Source: Actinomadura fibrosa
GTDB taxonomy: Bacteria > Actinomycetota > Actinomycetes > Streptosporangiales > Streptosporangiaceae
Direction of reading: 5' to 3'
NCBI RefSeq assembly: GCF_900659615.1
Contig: NZ_CAACUY010000062.1
Span: 1-43,177 of the forward strand
DNA length: 43,177 nt
In this document: positions 34,007-41,292 of the stretch, piece after piece
Layout of the letters: each line of letters begins with the position of its first letter
Numbering within the stretch: the stretch's first letter is position 1
The notes under the pieces: generated by a model
The model's input: the letters and a program-made list of their open reading frames with translations, nothing else
What the model was told of the DNA's origin: nothing
Databases searched by the model: none
Position numbers and translations under genes: made by a program

Positions 34007-34816
34007 ATGAGCGAGCAGACCCGCTACCTCGACCTTCCCGACGGCCGCCTCGCCTACGACGACGAGGGCGCCGGGCCGCTCGTCGTCTGCCTGCCGTCGA
34101 TGCTCGACCTCCGCTCGCAGTTCCGGTTCCTCAGGCCGCTGCTGCTGAAGGCCGGGTACCGGGTCGTGACCGTCGACCAGCGCGGGATGGGCGACAGCGA
34201 CGCCGCGTGGCCCGAGTACGGGAGCACCCCGCTCGGCCGCGACCTGGTCGCGCTGCTGCGGCACCTGGACGCGGGGCCCGCGCTCGTCTACGGCTGCTCG
34301 AACGGCGCGGCGGCGGGCGTGTGGGCGGCCGCCGAGGCGCCCGAGCTGATCGGCGGGCTCGTGCTGTCGGCGCCGTTCGTCCGCGACGGCGAGGCCGGGT
34401 TCGCGCAGAGGCTGACCATGGCGCTGTTCCGGGTCCCCGGGCTCGCCCGCCCGCTCTACCTGGGCTACTACCCCAAGTGGGAGCCGAAGCCCCCGGCCGA
34501 CTTCGCCGAGCACAAGGCGCTGCTCGCGGCGAGCCTCAAGCGGCCCGGCCGGAGCAAGGTGATCGCCGAGTACATGTCCATGTCGCACGCCGAGGCCGAG
34601 GCGCGGCTCGACCGGGTGACCGCGCCCGCGCTGGTCATCATGGGCACGGCCGACGTCGACTGGCCCGACCCCGCCGCCGAGGCCGCGTGGGTCGCGGGAC
34701 GCCTGGACGCGGAGGTCGTCCTGCTGGAGGGCGCCGGGCACCACCCGCACGTCGAGTTCCCGGAGCGGATCGCCGAGGCCGTCGAGCGGTTCCAGCGCTC
34801 CCTCGGCCAGGCCTGA
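34007..34816 (+). CDS. Alpha/beta hydrolase
   Basis: A protein of 269 residues with the alpha/beta hydrolase fold. It shows DQRGMGDSDA after the third strand, nucleophile elbow GCSNGA (Ser near residue 103), an acidic residue in MGTADVDWPD and the catalytic His in GAGHHPHVEFPE. The core resembles haloalkane dehalogenase/epoxide hydrolase/esterase relatives; the reaction is not assignable. The ATG at 34007 has GGAG 6 bases upstream. A strong promoter fully overlapped by a long palindrome precedes it, so it is probably induced by a compound that releases a repressor. No repressor gene is adjacent within the window. Confidence 0.88.
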   Translation: MSEQTRYLDLPDGRLAYDDEGAGPLVVCLPSMLDLRSQFRFLRPLLLKAGYRVVTVDQRGMGDSDAAWPEYGSTPLGRDLVALLRHLDAGPALVYGCSNGAAAGVWAAAEAPELIGGLVLSAPFVRDGEAGFAQRLTMALFRVPGLARPLYLGYYPKWEPKPPADFAEHKALLAASLKRPGRSKVIAEYMSMSHAEAEARLDRVTAPALVIMGTADVDWPDPAAEAAWVAGRLDAEVVLLEGAGHHPHVEFPERIAEAVERFQRSLGQA

Positions 34817-34825
34817 AAAGCCTGG
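34807..34825. terminator. Bidirectional hairpin between hydrolase and PPOX genes
   Basis: CCAGGC (34807-34812) pairs with GCCTGG (34820-34825) around CTGAAAA, extendable by two further pairs. It lies across the 9-bp gap between two convergent stop codons. Confidence 0.55.
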
Positions 34826-35254
34826 TCAGGACTCCTCGGACGCCGACCAGCCGGTCCAGTCGTCGATGGTCACGGCGATGAGCGGGCCCTCGGGCGGGCG
34901 GTCGCGGTACTGCGGGTAGCGGGCCGCGAGGAGCCCGATCGGACCGGCCATGGCGGCGGCGTCCTCGACGACGGCCGCGTGGCCGTCCACGCGGACCCAC
35001 CAGAGGCGGTCCCAGTCGTCCTCGTAGTGGTCGGCGAGCAGCGCGACGCGGGGGTTGGCGCGGATGTTGGCCAGCCGCCGCAGGGCGCGGCTGCTCTTCG
35101 GCTTGTGGTCGACCGCGGTGTAGACGGTCCCGCGGTGCACGGCGAACGTCACGGGGACGAGGTGCGGCCGGCCGTCCTCGCCGACGGTCGCGAGGCGCGC
35201 GACGGGCGCCGCGGCGAGCAGGCGGCGGGCGCCGTCCGGTGAGAGCCTGGGCAC
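34826..35254 (-). CDS. PPOX-class, probably F420-dependent oxidoreductase
   Basis: A protein of 142 residues with the split beta-barrel of pyridoxamine-phosphate-oxidase-like proteins: APVARLATVGEDGRPHLVPVTFAV, VYTAVDHKPKSS, ANIRANPRVALLADHYEDDWDRLWWVRVDG, and a late YPQYRDRPPEGPLIAV. The order and the KPKS loop match the actinobacterial Rv0121-like group described as probable F420-binding enzymes. The GTG at 35254 has GGGAGG 9 bases upstream. Substrate unknown. Confidence 0.87.
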   Translation of the reverse strand: MPRLSPDGARRLLAAAPVARLATVGEDGRPHLVPVTFAVHRGTVYTAVDHKPKSSRALRRLANIRANPRVALLADHYEDDWDRLWWVRVDGHAAVVEDAAAMAGPIGLLAARYPQYRDRPPEGPLIAVTIDDWTGWSASEES

Positions 35255-35311
35255 GCCGAGCAGCCTCCCACGCCGGCCGCCGTCCCGCCACGGCGGCGCC
35301 CGCCGCGGGCG

Positions 35312-36115
35312 TCAGTCCGCGAACTCGGGCGGGCGGCCCTCCTTGCGCGCCTTGATCGCCTCCTCGAAGTTCCGCGTGGTGAGCCGGACGAACAGCTGCG
35401 CGAGCCCCTCCTGGCCCATGTGGGCCTCCAGGCTCGCCGCGTCCAGGCTCGACCACAGCATCCGCTTGGTCAGCTCCACGCCGGGGCGGCTGAACGCGGC
35501 GATCCGCTCGGCGAGGTCGTAGCAGTCGTCGAGGAGCTTCTCGCCGGGGACGGTCCGGGAGACGAGGCCGATCCGCTCGGCCTCGCCGGCGCCGACGTCC
35601 CGTCCGGACAGCATGATCTCGAACGCGCGGGACGCGCCGATCGCGCGCGGCAGCAGGTAGCTGAGGCCGAGCTCGCTCGCGGTCAGCCCGTTGTTGATGC
35701 CCGCCGCGCGGAACAGGGCGGCCTCGGAGGCGACGCGGATGTCGGCGGCGAGCGCGAGGCACAGCCCGCCGCCGATCGCGGGGCCGTTGACCGCGGCGAT
35801 GACCGGCTGGTGGACGCGCCGCATCGCGCGGACGACGTCGTCGAGCAGCTCCATCGAGCGCAGCGCGATCGAGGACACGGTGAGCCCGTCGATGCCGGGG
35901 ATCCGGCCCGGCGACTCCAGGTCGGCGCCGGAGCAGAAGCCGCGCCCGGCGCCCGTGACGACGACGGCGCGGACGGCGTTGTCCCGGCTCACCTCCTCCA
36001 GGGCCTCGCGGAACGGCACCATGACGTCGAACGCCATCGCGTTCATCCGCTCCGGCCGGTCGAGGGTGACGAGGGCGACGCCGGGCCGCGGCGCGTCGAT
36101 CCGAACGAAGGGCAT
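35312..36115 (-). CDS. Enoyl-CoA hydratase/isomerase
   Basis: A 267-residue member of the crotonase superfamily, with the first oxyanion-hole region RPERMNAM, CSGADLESPG, and NGPAIGGGLCLALAADIRVAS. Family action is hydration (or isomerisation) of 2-enoyl-CoA in beta-oxidation. One of the usual catalytic glutamates is in the SELGLSYLLPRAIG segment; the other position is not glutamate, so an isomerase or other crotonase reaction is possible. The ATG at 36115 has GGGAGG 4 bases upstream. A perfect palindrome lies 21 bases upstream of the start. Confidence 0.9.
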   Translation of the reverse strand: MPFVRIDAPRPGVALVTLDRPERMNAMAFDVMVPFREALEEVSRDNAVRAVVVTGAGRGFCSGADLESPGRIPGIDGLTVSSIALRSMELLDDVVRAMRRVHQPVIAAVNGPAIGGGLCLALAADIRVASEAALFRAAGINNGLTASELGLSYLLPRAIGASRAFEIMLSGRDVGAGEAERIGLVSRTVPGEKLLDDCYDLAERIAAFSRPGVELTKRMLWSSLDAASLEAHMGQEGLAQLFVRLTTRNFEEAIKARKEGRPPEFAD

Positions 36116-36135
36116 CCGACCTCCCGGTAGCACTA

Positions 36136-36151
36136 CCTAGCAAGCGCTAGG
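36136..36151. promoter_or_regulatory. Palindromic operator CCTAGC-AAGC-GCTAGG before enoyl-CoA hydratase
   Basis: Perfect 6-base arms with AT-rich outer flanks, 21-36 bases upstream of the hydratase ATG and overlapping the end of the class II aldolase gene. Sites with a CTAGC...GCTAG core are common for TetR-type regulators of actinobacterial acyl-CoA metabolism. No such regulator is in the window. Confidence 0.6.
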
Positions 36152-36794
36152 TTACACGCGGGAACTCCGGCGGCGTGAGCCCCCGCTCGACCACCCGCGC
36201 CAGCTCCTCGTCCGTCAGGATCCGCGGCTCGCCGATCGTCTTCGCCCGCACGTACACGCCGCACAGCCACTCCAGCAGGCGCGCGTTCTCGAACGCCTCG
36301 TCCAGGTCGCGGCCGATCGCCACGCCGCCGTGGTTGGCCATAAGCGCGGCCCGCTTGCCGCCCTCCATGGCCTTCCGGACGTTCTCCGCCAGCTCGGGCG
36401 TGCCGTAGGTGGCGTACTCGGCGACCCGCACCACGCCGCCCAGCAGGAGGGTGTTGTAGTGGATCGGCGGCAGCTCGGTCATGGTGCTCGCCACGACCGC
36501 CCCATAGGTGGAGTGCGTGTGGACGATCGCCGTGCCGGGCGTCGCCTCGTACAGCGCCAGGTGCATCGGGGTCTCGGACGAGGGGGCGCGCTCCCCGTCC
36601 ACCAGCCGTCCCGCGACGTCGACGACCGGGCAGTCGGCGGGCTCCATCCGGTCGAGCATCATCCCGCCCGGCGTGACCGCGACCAGGTCGCCCGCCCGGA
36701 CGCTGATGTTGCCGGACGCGCCGGTCACCAGCCCCGTCTCCGCCAGCCTGGTCCCGATGCGGCACAGCGCGGTCCGCTCGTCCTCCAGCAACAT
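36147..36794 (-). CDS. Class II aldolase/adducin-family protein (sugar-phosphate aldolase)
   Basis: A protein of 215 residues resembling L-fuculose/ribulose-phosphate aldolases: GNISVR, the phosphate/Glu segment SSETPMH, zinc ligands HTHS and the later His in ANHGG. These enzymes cleave a ketose-1-phosphate into dihydroxyacetone phosphate and an aldehyde using zinc. The ATG at 36794 has GAGG 7 bases upstream; an in-frame ATG 15 bases earlier lacks one. It is divergent from a PfkB kinase with 113 bp between, which suggests a kinase plus aldolase pair for a pentose or deoxy-sugar. The sugar is not identifiable. Confidence 0.88.
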   Translation of the reverse strand: MLLEDERTALCRIGTRLAETGLVTGASGNISVRAGDLVAVTPGGMMLDRMEPADCPVVDVAGRLVDGERAPSSETPMHLALYEATPGTAIVHTHSTYGAVVASTMTELPPIHYNTLLLGGVVRVAEYATYGTPELAENVRKAMEGGKRAALMANHGGVAIGRDLDEAFENARLLEWLCGVYVRAKTIGEPRILTDEELARVVERGLTPPEFPRVT

Positions 36795-36862
36795 GTGAAC
36801 ACCTCTCACGTCCGACGGGCTCCACGGCGTACGCTACGGCTCTGCCGATCATCAACCGAACC

Positions 36863-36881
36863 GGCCGGCCGTGGGCCGGCC
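36863..36881 (+). promoter_or_regulatory. GC-rich stem-loop in the leader of the PfkB kinase
   Basis: GGCCGGCC (36863-36870) and GGCCGGCC (36874-36881) form an 8-bp stem with a 3-base loop, 26 bases before the kinase ATG and within the shared divergent region. It may be a leader structure or simply GC-rich sequence. Confidence 0.3.
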
Positions 36882-36907
36882 CCGCACCGAGCACCAGGGA
36901 GACCCCG

Positions 36908-37852
36908 ATGGCCGCGCCGACCGACGCCGAGCCCCGCCCTGTCGTCACGGTCGGGGCCCACATCCTCGACGTGCTCGCCCGTCCCGTCGAGGGCATCCCG
37001 GCCGGCCAGGACACCGTCGTCGTCGACCGGATCAGGGTGACCGCGGCCGGCGCCGCCGCCGGGACCGCGGTGGCGCTCGCCCGGCTCGGCAACGCCGTCG
37101 TCTCGGTCGGCGCCATCGGCGAGGACGACCTCGGCGACCTGCTCGTCACGATCATGACGCGGGAGGGCGTGGACGTCGGCGGGCTCGTCCGCCGCACCGC
37201 CGACCAGACCAGCGCGTCCATCCTGCCGATCCGCCCGGACGGGGGCCGCCCGAGCTTCCACGTGCCCGGCGCGAACCTGACCCTCACCCCCGGCGCGGTC
37301 GGCGCCGGCCTGCTCGCGGCGGCGGCCGTCGTGCACCTCGGCGGTCCGGACGTCACGTTCGGGCTGAACGACCCGGCCTTCTTCACGGTCCTGGAGGCCG
37401 CGCGCGCCGGCGGCACGGTCGTGACGATGGACCTGCTGTCGAACATGCCCGACCTCGTCCGGGGCGCCGCCGCGTTCCTCCCGCACGTCGACCACTTCCT
37501 CCCCAACGAGGAGCAGGCGGTGGCGATGACGGGCGAGCAGGACGTGGAGCGGGCCGCGCTCGCGCTGCTCGCCGAGGGGCCCGCCTCGGTCGTCGTCACC
37601 CTCGGCGAGAAGGGCAGCCTCGTCGCGACGGCCGACGGCGTGCGGCGGCTGCCCGCGCTCCCGGTCGAGGTCGTCGACACGACCGGATGCGGCGACGCGT
37701 ACTGCGCCGGGTTCATCACCGGCCTCCTGCACGGCCGGGACGTCGCCGAGGCGGCGCGCTGGGGCACCGCCGCGGCCGCGACCGTCGCGCAGGGGCTCGG
37801 TTCCGACGCCTGCCTCACCGACCTGGACGCCGTCCTCGCCCTCCTGAAGTAA
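36908..37852 (+). CDS. PfkB-family carbohydrate kinase
   Basis: A protein of 314 residues of the ribokinase/PfkB fold: an N-terminal GAHILDVLARP strand-turn, substrate region AAGAAAGTAVALARLG, SVGAIGEDDLGD, and the C-terminal ATP/catalytic motif DTTGCGDAYCAGF with the catalytic Asp. The family phosphorylates sugars or nucleosides. The ATG at 36908 has GGGAG 5 bases upstream. Its divergent neighbour is a class II aldolase, so it probably phosphorylates the sugar that the aldolase cleaves. Confidence 0.9.
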   Translation: MAAPTDAEPRPVVTVGAHILDVLARPVEGIPAGQDTVVVDRIRVTAAGAAAGTAVALARLGNAVVSVGAIGEDDLGDLLVTIMTREGVDVGGLVRRTADQTSASILPIRPDGGRPSFHVPGANLTLTPGAVGAGLLAAAAVVHLGGPDVTFGLNDPAFFTVLEAARAGGTVVTMDLLSNMPDLVRGAAAFLPHVDHFLPNEEQAVAMTGEQDVERAALALLAEGPASVVVTLGEKGSLVATADGVRRLPALPVEVVDTTGCGDAYCAGFITGLLHGRDVAEAARWGTAAAATVAQGLGSDACLTDLDAVLALLK

Positions 37853-37868
37853 GCCCCTCGTCCGGGGC
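37853..37868. terminator. Small hairpin between convergent kinase and acyl-CoA synthetase genes
   Basis: GCCCC (37853-37857) and GGGGC (37864-37868) pair around a 6-base loop, directly after the kinase stop and 11 bases before the convergent stop. Short stem, so only a candidate. Confidence 0.4.
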
Positions 37869-37879
37869 CGCTTCAAGAG

Positions 37880-39439
37880 TCAGATCTTCTGCTTCTGCTC
37901 CGCCCAGTAGGGGTCGCGCAGGAGCCGCTTGTAGAGCTTGCCGGTGGGCGTCCGCGGCATCGCCTCGACGAAGTCGACCGAGCGGGGCGCCTTGTACCCG
38001 GCCAGCGAGGCCCGGACGTGCGCGATCAGCTCCTCGGCGAGGGCGCCGGACGGCTCCGTGCCCGGGGCGAGCTCGACGGCCGCCTTCACCTGCTCGCCGA
38101 ACTCCTCGTCCGGCACGCCGAACACCGCCACGTCCCGGACGGCCGGATGGGTGATCAGCACGCCCTCGATCTCGGCCGGGTAGATGTTCACCCCGCCACT
38201 GATGATCATGTCGATGACGCGGTCGGCGAGGAAGAGGTAGCCGTCCTCGTCCAGGTAGCCGACGTCGCCGGTGGTGAACAGGCCGTCCGCGCGGTGCACC
38301 GAGCGGGTCTTCTCCTCGTCGCCCCAGTACTCGACGTCGTCGCCGCTCGTGTACCGGAAGTAGATCTGGCCGCGCTCGCCGGGCGCGGCGGGCTCACCGT
38401 CCGGGCGCAGGATCCGGACCTCGGTGGTCGGCAGCGGGCGGCCCACGCTGCCCGGCCGCTCCAGCCACTCGGACGCGGTGATGACGCTGTTCACCGACGC
38501 CTCGGTGGACCCGTAGTACTCGTGCACGATCGGGCCGAGCCAGTCGATCATCCGCCGCTTGACCTCCGGCGGGCAGGGCGCGGCGCCGTGCCAGACGACC
38601 TGGAGGCTGGAGCCGTCGAACGACGCGCGGGTCTCCTCGTCCAGCCGGAGCAGCCGGACGAACTGCGTCGGCACCAGGTGGACGTTCGTGATGGCGTGCT
38701 CGTCGATGAGCCGCAGCGTCTCCGCCGCGTCGAAGTTCCGCCGCATCACCACCGGCCGTCCGGCCAGCAGGAACATGTACGACCACAGCCACTGGGCCGA
38801 GTGGTAGACGGGCCCGACGAGCAGCGTCCGGCCGGGGTCGGGGATCCGGAGCACCTCGGCGAACACGTCGCCGATCAGCTTCACGGTCTCGATCGGCGCG
38901 CCCGCCGCCATGAGCTTGCGGGACACGCCCTTCGGGCGGCCCGTGGTGCCCGACGTGTAGAACATCGGATAGCCCATCGCCGGGTCGGGGATCCCGGTCC
39001 CTCCCCCGGGCTCCCCGCCGGCGAGGAACTCCTCGTACGGGGTGAAGCCGCCGATGCCCTCGCCGAGCGCCACCCGCGCGGTCAGGCCGAGCCCCTCGGA
39101 CGCCTCCCGCGCGACGTCCCCGAAGGCGTCCTCGGAGAACAGCGCGCGCACCCCGGCGTCCTCCAGCACGTAGCGCAGCTCGTCGGCCGTCCAGTGCCAG
39201 TTGACCAGGACGAACCGGAGCCCGATGTGCCCGGCGGCGCACATCAGCTCGAAGTACTCGCGGCGGTTGCCGGAGTGGATCGCGATCGCGTCCCCGACGC
39301 CCAGGCCGAGGCCGCGCAGCGCGCCCGCCAGCCGGTCGGTCCGCGCGTCGAGGTCCCGCCAGGACGTGCTTCCCCGCTCGTCGGCGAGCGCGGCGCCGTC
39401 CGGATCGGCCGCGGCGTGCGGGCGGAGCAGTTCGGCCAT
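37880..39439 (-). CDS. Acyl-CoA synthetase (AMP-binding, class I)
   Basis: A protein of 519 residues with the complete ANL-family motif set: FYTSGTTGRPKGV, EYYGSTEAS, TGDVGYLDEDGYLFLADR, ISGGVNIYP, and the A10-type PTGKLYKRLL near the C-terminus. It joins a carboxylic acid to CoA via an acyl-adenylate. It is not an NRPS component: there is no carrier, and it clusters with beta-oxidation genes. The ATG at 39439 has GGAGG 7 bases upstream. A TCTAG-containing dyad lies 30 bases upstream of the start. Substrate probably a short or medium-chain or aromatic acid; not resolvable. Confidence 0.92.
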   Translation of the reverse strand: MAELLRPHAAADPDGAALADERGSTSWRDLDARTDRLAGALRGLGLGVGDAIAIHSGNRREYFELMCAAGHIGLRFVLVNWHWTADELRYVLEDAGVRALFSEDAFGDVAREASEGLGLTARVALGEGIGGFTPYEEFLAGGEPGGGTGIPDPAMGYPMFYTSGTTGRPKGVSRKLMAAGAPIETVKLIGDVFAEVLRIPDPGRTLLVGPVYHSAQWLWSYMFLLAGRPVVMRRNFDAAETLRLIDEHAITNVHLVPTQFVRLLRLDEETRASFDGSSLQVVWHGAAPCPPEVKRRMIDWLGPIVHEYYGSTEASVNSVITASEWLERPGSVGRPLPTTEVRILRPDGEPAAPGERGQIYFRYTSGDDVEYWGDEEKTRSVHRADGLFTTGDVGYLDEDGYLFLADRVIDMIISGGVNIYPAEIEGVLITHPAVRDVAVFGVPDEEFGEQVKAAVELAPGTEPSGALAEELIAHVRASLAGYKAPRSVDFVEAMPRTPTGKLYKRLLRDPYWAEQKQKI

Positions 39440-39468
39440 GGAGCCACCTCCGTGGAACGCGACAATTC

Positions 39469-39485
39469 CTAGAATGTGACTCTAG
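39469..39485. promoter_or_regulatory. Dyad CTAGA-N7-TCTAG upstream of acyl-CoA synthetase
   Basis: Perfect 5-base arms spaced by ATGTGAC, in an AT-rich patch 30-46 bases upstream of the synthetase ATG. Read on the gene's strand it also forms a direct repeat TTCTAGA...TTCTAGG. Placement fits a repressor site over the promoter. Confidence 0.5.
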
Positions 39486-39562
39486 AACGGTGGCGACCAG
39501 GAGGAACAGTCCCGAACCCGGATTTCGGACATGAAGGTACGGCGCCGGGGGGCGGCGAACGG

Positions 39563-40201
39563 TCAGGAAGTGCTCACCAGTTCCGCGGGGAGCACGGCGG
39601 CCGCCGCCGCGGCGAGCTGCTCCAGCCGGAGCACCTCGGTCGCGTGGAACGGCGGGGCGCCGGTCCGCGCGATCACGAGCGCGAGACCGCCCGTCCCCAG
39701 CGGGCAGACGGCGTACTGCACGCCGTCCGGGGCGGTGAAGGCCCGCGGGCGCAGCGGCCGCAGCCCGGGCAGCCGGGCGCCCTCCATCCCCCCGACGCTC
39801 GCGTGCACGAGCACTGTCTCGCCGCCGGGCCCGTCCTCGGCCAGCGCGGCCCAGTCGGCGCTGAGGATGCCCGGGACGGCGTCGGCGAGGATCTCCGCCC
39901 CGCGCTCCGGGACGGCCGCGACCTGCCCGATCACCGTGGCGTCCGGGAACGCCCCCTGCGGCTCGACCGTCGGCCAGATGCCGACGACGTCCACACCGGG
40001 CACCGAGCCCAGACCCCCGGTCAGCCGCTCGATGCCCGCCCCGGCGGGCCACGCGACCGTGAAGTCGTCCAGCGCCCGGCCCTCCGCGCGCTCCAGCACC
40101 GCCATCTGGACGACGTCGGCACCCGCGGCGCCCAGGGTGCGCGCCACCTGCCCCAGCGACCCGGGGCGGTCCGGCAGGCGTACGCGGATCCGCAGCAACA
40201 T
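39563..40201 (-). CDS. ACT-domain protein
   Basis: A protein of 212 residues. The N-terminal about 80 residues (LLRIRVRLPDRPGSLGQVARTLGAAGADVVQMAVLER) form a clear ACT domain, a small ligand-binding regulatory fold that often binds amino acids. The C-terminal part (from about residue 100) has a GAF-like strand-helix pattern (ILADAVPGILSADWAAL ... QYAVCPLGTGGLALVIAR) but is not recognised with certainty. The ATG at 40201 has AGGAGG 5 bases upstream; the frame is open further upstream without support. It is divergent from the GrpE-like gene. Confidence 0.8.
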   Translation of the reverse strand: MLLRIRVRLPDRPGSLGQVARTLGAAGADVVQMAVLERAEGRALDDFTVAWPAGAGIERLTGGLGSVPGVDVVGIWPTVEPQGAFPDATVIGQVAAVPERGAEILADAVPGILSADWAALAEDGPGGETVLVHASVGGMEGARLPGLRPLRPRAFTAPDGVQYAVCPLGTGGLALVIARTGAPPFHATEVLRLEQLAAAAAAVLPAELVSTS

Positions 40202-40385
40202 CGCCACCTCCTGTATCCGTGTGAGTGCCCTCAGGTTGCGGGAGGCGCGTTTCCATCGTGTTACCCGAGCGTGTCGCCGCCGAGAACCCGGTGCTGGAAC
40301 GCGGGAGGGGGGTAAAACTAGAGTCCACGGAAGGTCAACTGCAGATCTATCGCCGCACGCCGCCTCACCATTAAGGTAACTGCAC

Positions 40386-41285
40386 GTGTCGAGGGACCCC
40401 GATCGTCCAGTCAGCGCGGGCTCCGGAGCCCGGCCGGAGCCGTCGCCCGGCGAGGACGGCGCGGCGCCCGCCGCCGAGGGCGCGCCGGGGCCCGAGCCGG
40501 CGGAGAGCGCTCTGACCGACGACGCCTCGGCGGCGAACGGCCCGGCGGCGGACGGTCCGGCAGAGAACGGCTCGGCAGCCAAGGGCTCCGCCGGGAACGG
40601 TTCGGCGAAGAACGCTCCGGCCGGCAGCGAGCCGAACACGGACGGAGAGACCGCCGCCTTCCAGGCCGAGCTGCGCGACGCCATCGCCGGGCTCACCGCG
40701 CGGCTGGACCGCGAGCACGAGCGCGCCGCCCACCGGGAGGCCGTCATCGACCGGCTGCACGAGGAGAACCAGCGGCTCCGCCGGGGCGAGCTCCAGCAGA
40801 TGCTGGAACCCGTCCGCGCCGCCCTGTACCGGCTGCACGACCAGGCGCGCCGCGAGTCCGGGCGGCTGGCCGCCCCGGACGGCGACCCGCCCGACCCGCG
40901 GCACGCCGCCGCGCTGCTGGAGGCCGTCGCCGACGACGTCGCCGACGCGCTCGCCAGGCTCGGCGTGGAGCGGTTCCGGGTCCAGCCCGGCGACCCCTAC
41001 GACGCGGCCCGGCACCGGCCGGTCGCGGTCACATCCGTCACCGAGCCCGGCCGGGACGGCACTGTGGTGACCGTCCAGTCCGACGGGTTCGAGCAGGGCG
41101 GCAAGGTGCTCCGCAAGGCCGCCGTCTGCGTCGGCAGGCTCGGCGGCGACGGGCCCGGAGCGGGCGGGCCCGGCCGGAACGGCGAGGCCGGCGACGCCGG
41201 GACCGCCGTCAGGGCTGGGTCAAGTCCCCGCCGCGCGACCGGGCGCGGCGGGACGATGAACACCGGACTCGGCACCGATGGGTGA
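40386..41285 (+). CDS. GrpE-like nucleotide-exchange factor paralogue
   Basis: A protein of 299 residues. The first about 85 residues are low-complexity Gly/Ala/Pro/Asn/Glu, including a repeated N-G-(S/P)-A pattern. A long coiled-coil stretch (about 88-150, ELRDAIAGLTARLDREHERAAHREAVIDRLHEENQRL) and a small beta domain (about 195-250, FRVQPGDPYDAARHRPVAV ... GGKVLRKAAVCV) follow, the GrpE layout. GrpE proteins swap ADP for ATP on Hsp70. The gene directly precedes an Hsp70 gene (7-bp gap), which supports the call. The GTG at 40386 has AAGG 9 bases upstream. I see neither CIRCE nor HAIR heat-shock operators upstream, so it may not be part of the classical heat-shock regulon. Confidence 0.82.
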   Translation: MSRDPDRPVSAGSGARPEPSPGEDGAAPAAEGAPGPEPAESALTDDASAANGPAADGPAENGSAAKGSAGNGSAKNAPAGSEPNTDGETAAFQAELRDAIAGLTARLDREHERAAHREAVIDRLHEENQRLRRGELQQMLEPVRAALYRLHDQARRESGRLAAPDGDPPDPRHAAALLEAVADDVADALARLGVERFRVQPGDPYDAARHRPVAVTSVTEPGRDGTVVTVQSDGFEQGGKVLRKAAVCVGRLGGDGPGAGGPGRNGEAGDAGTAVRAGSSPRRATGRGGTMNTGLGTDG

Positions 41286-41292
41286 GAGGAAC

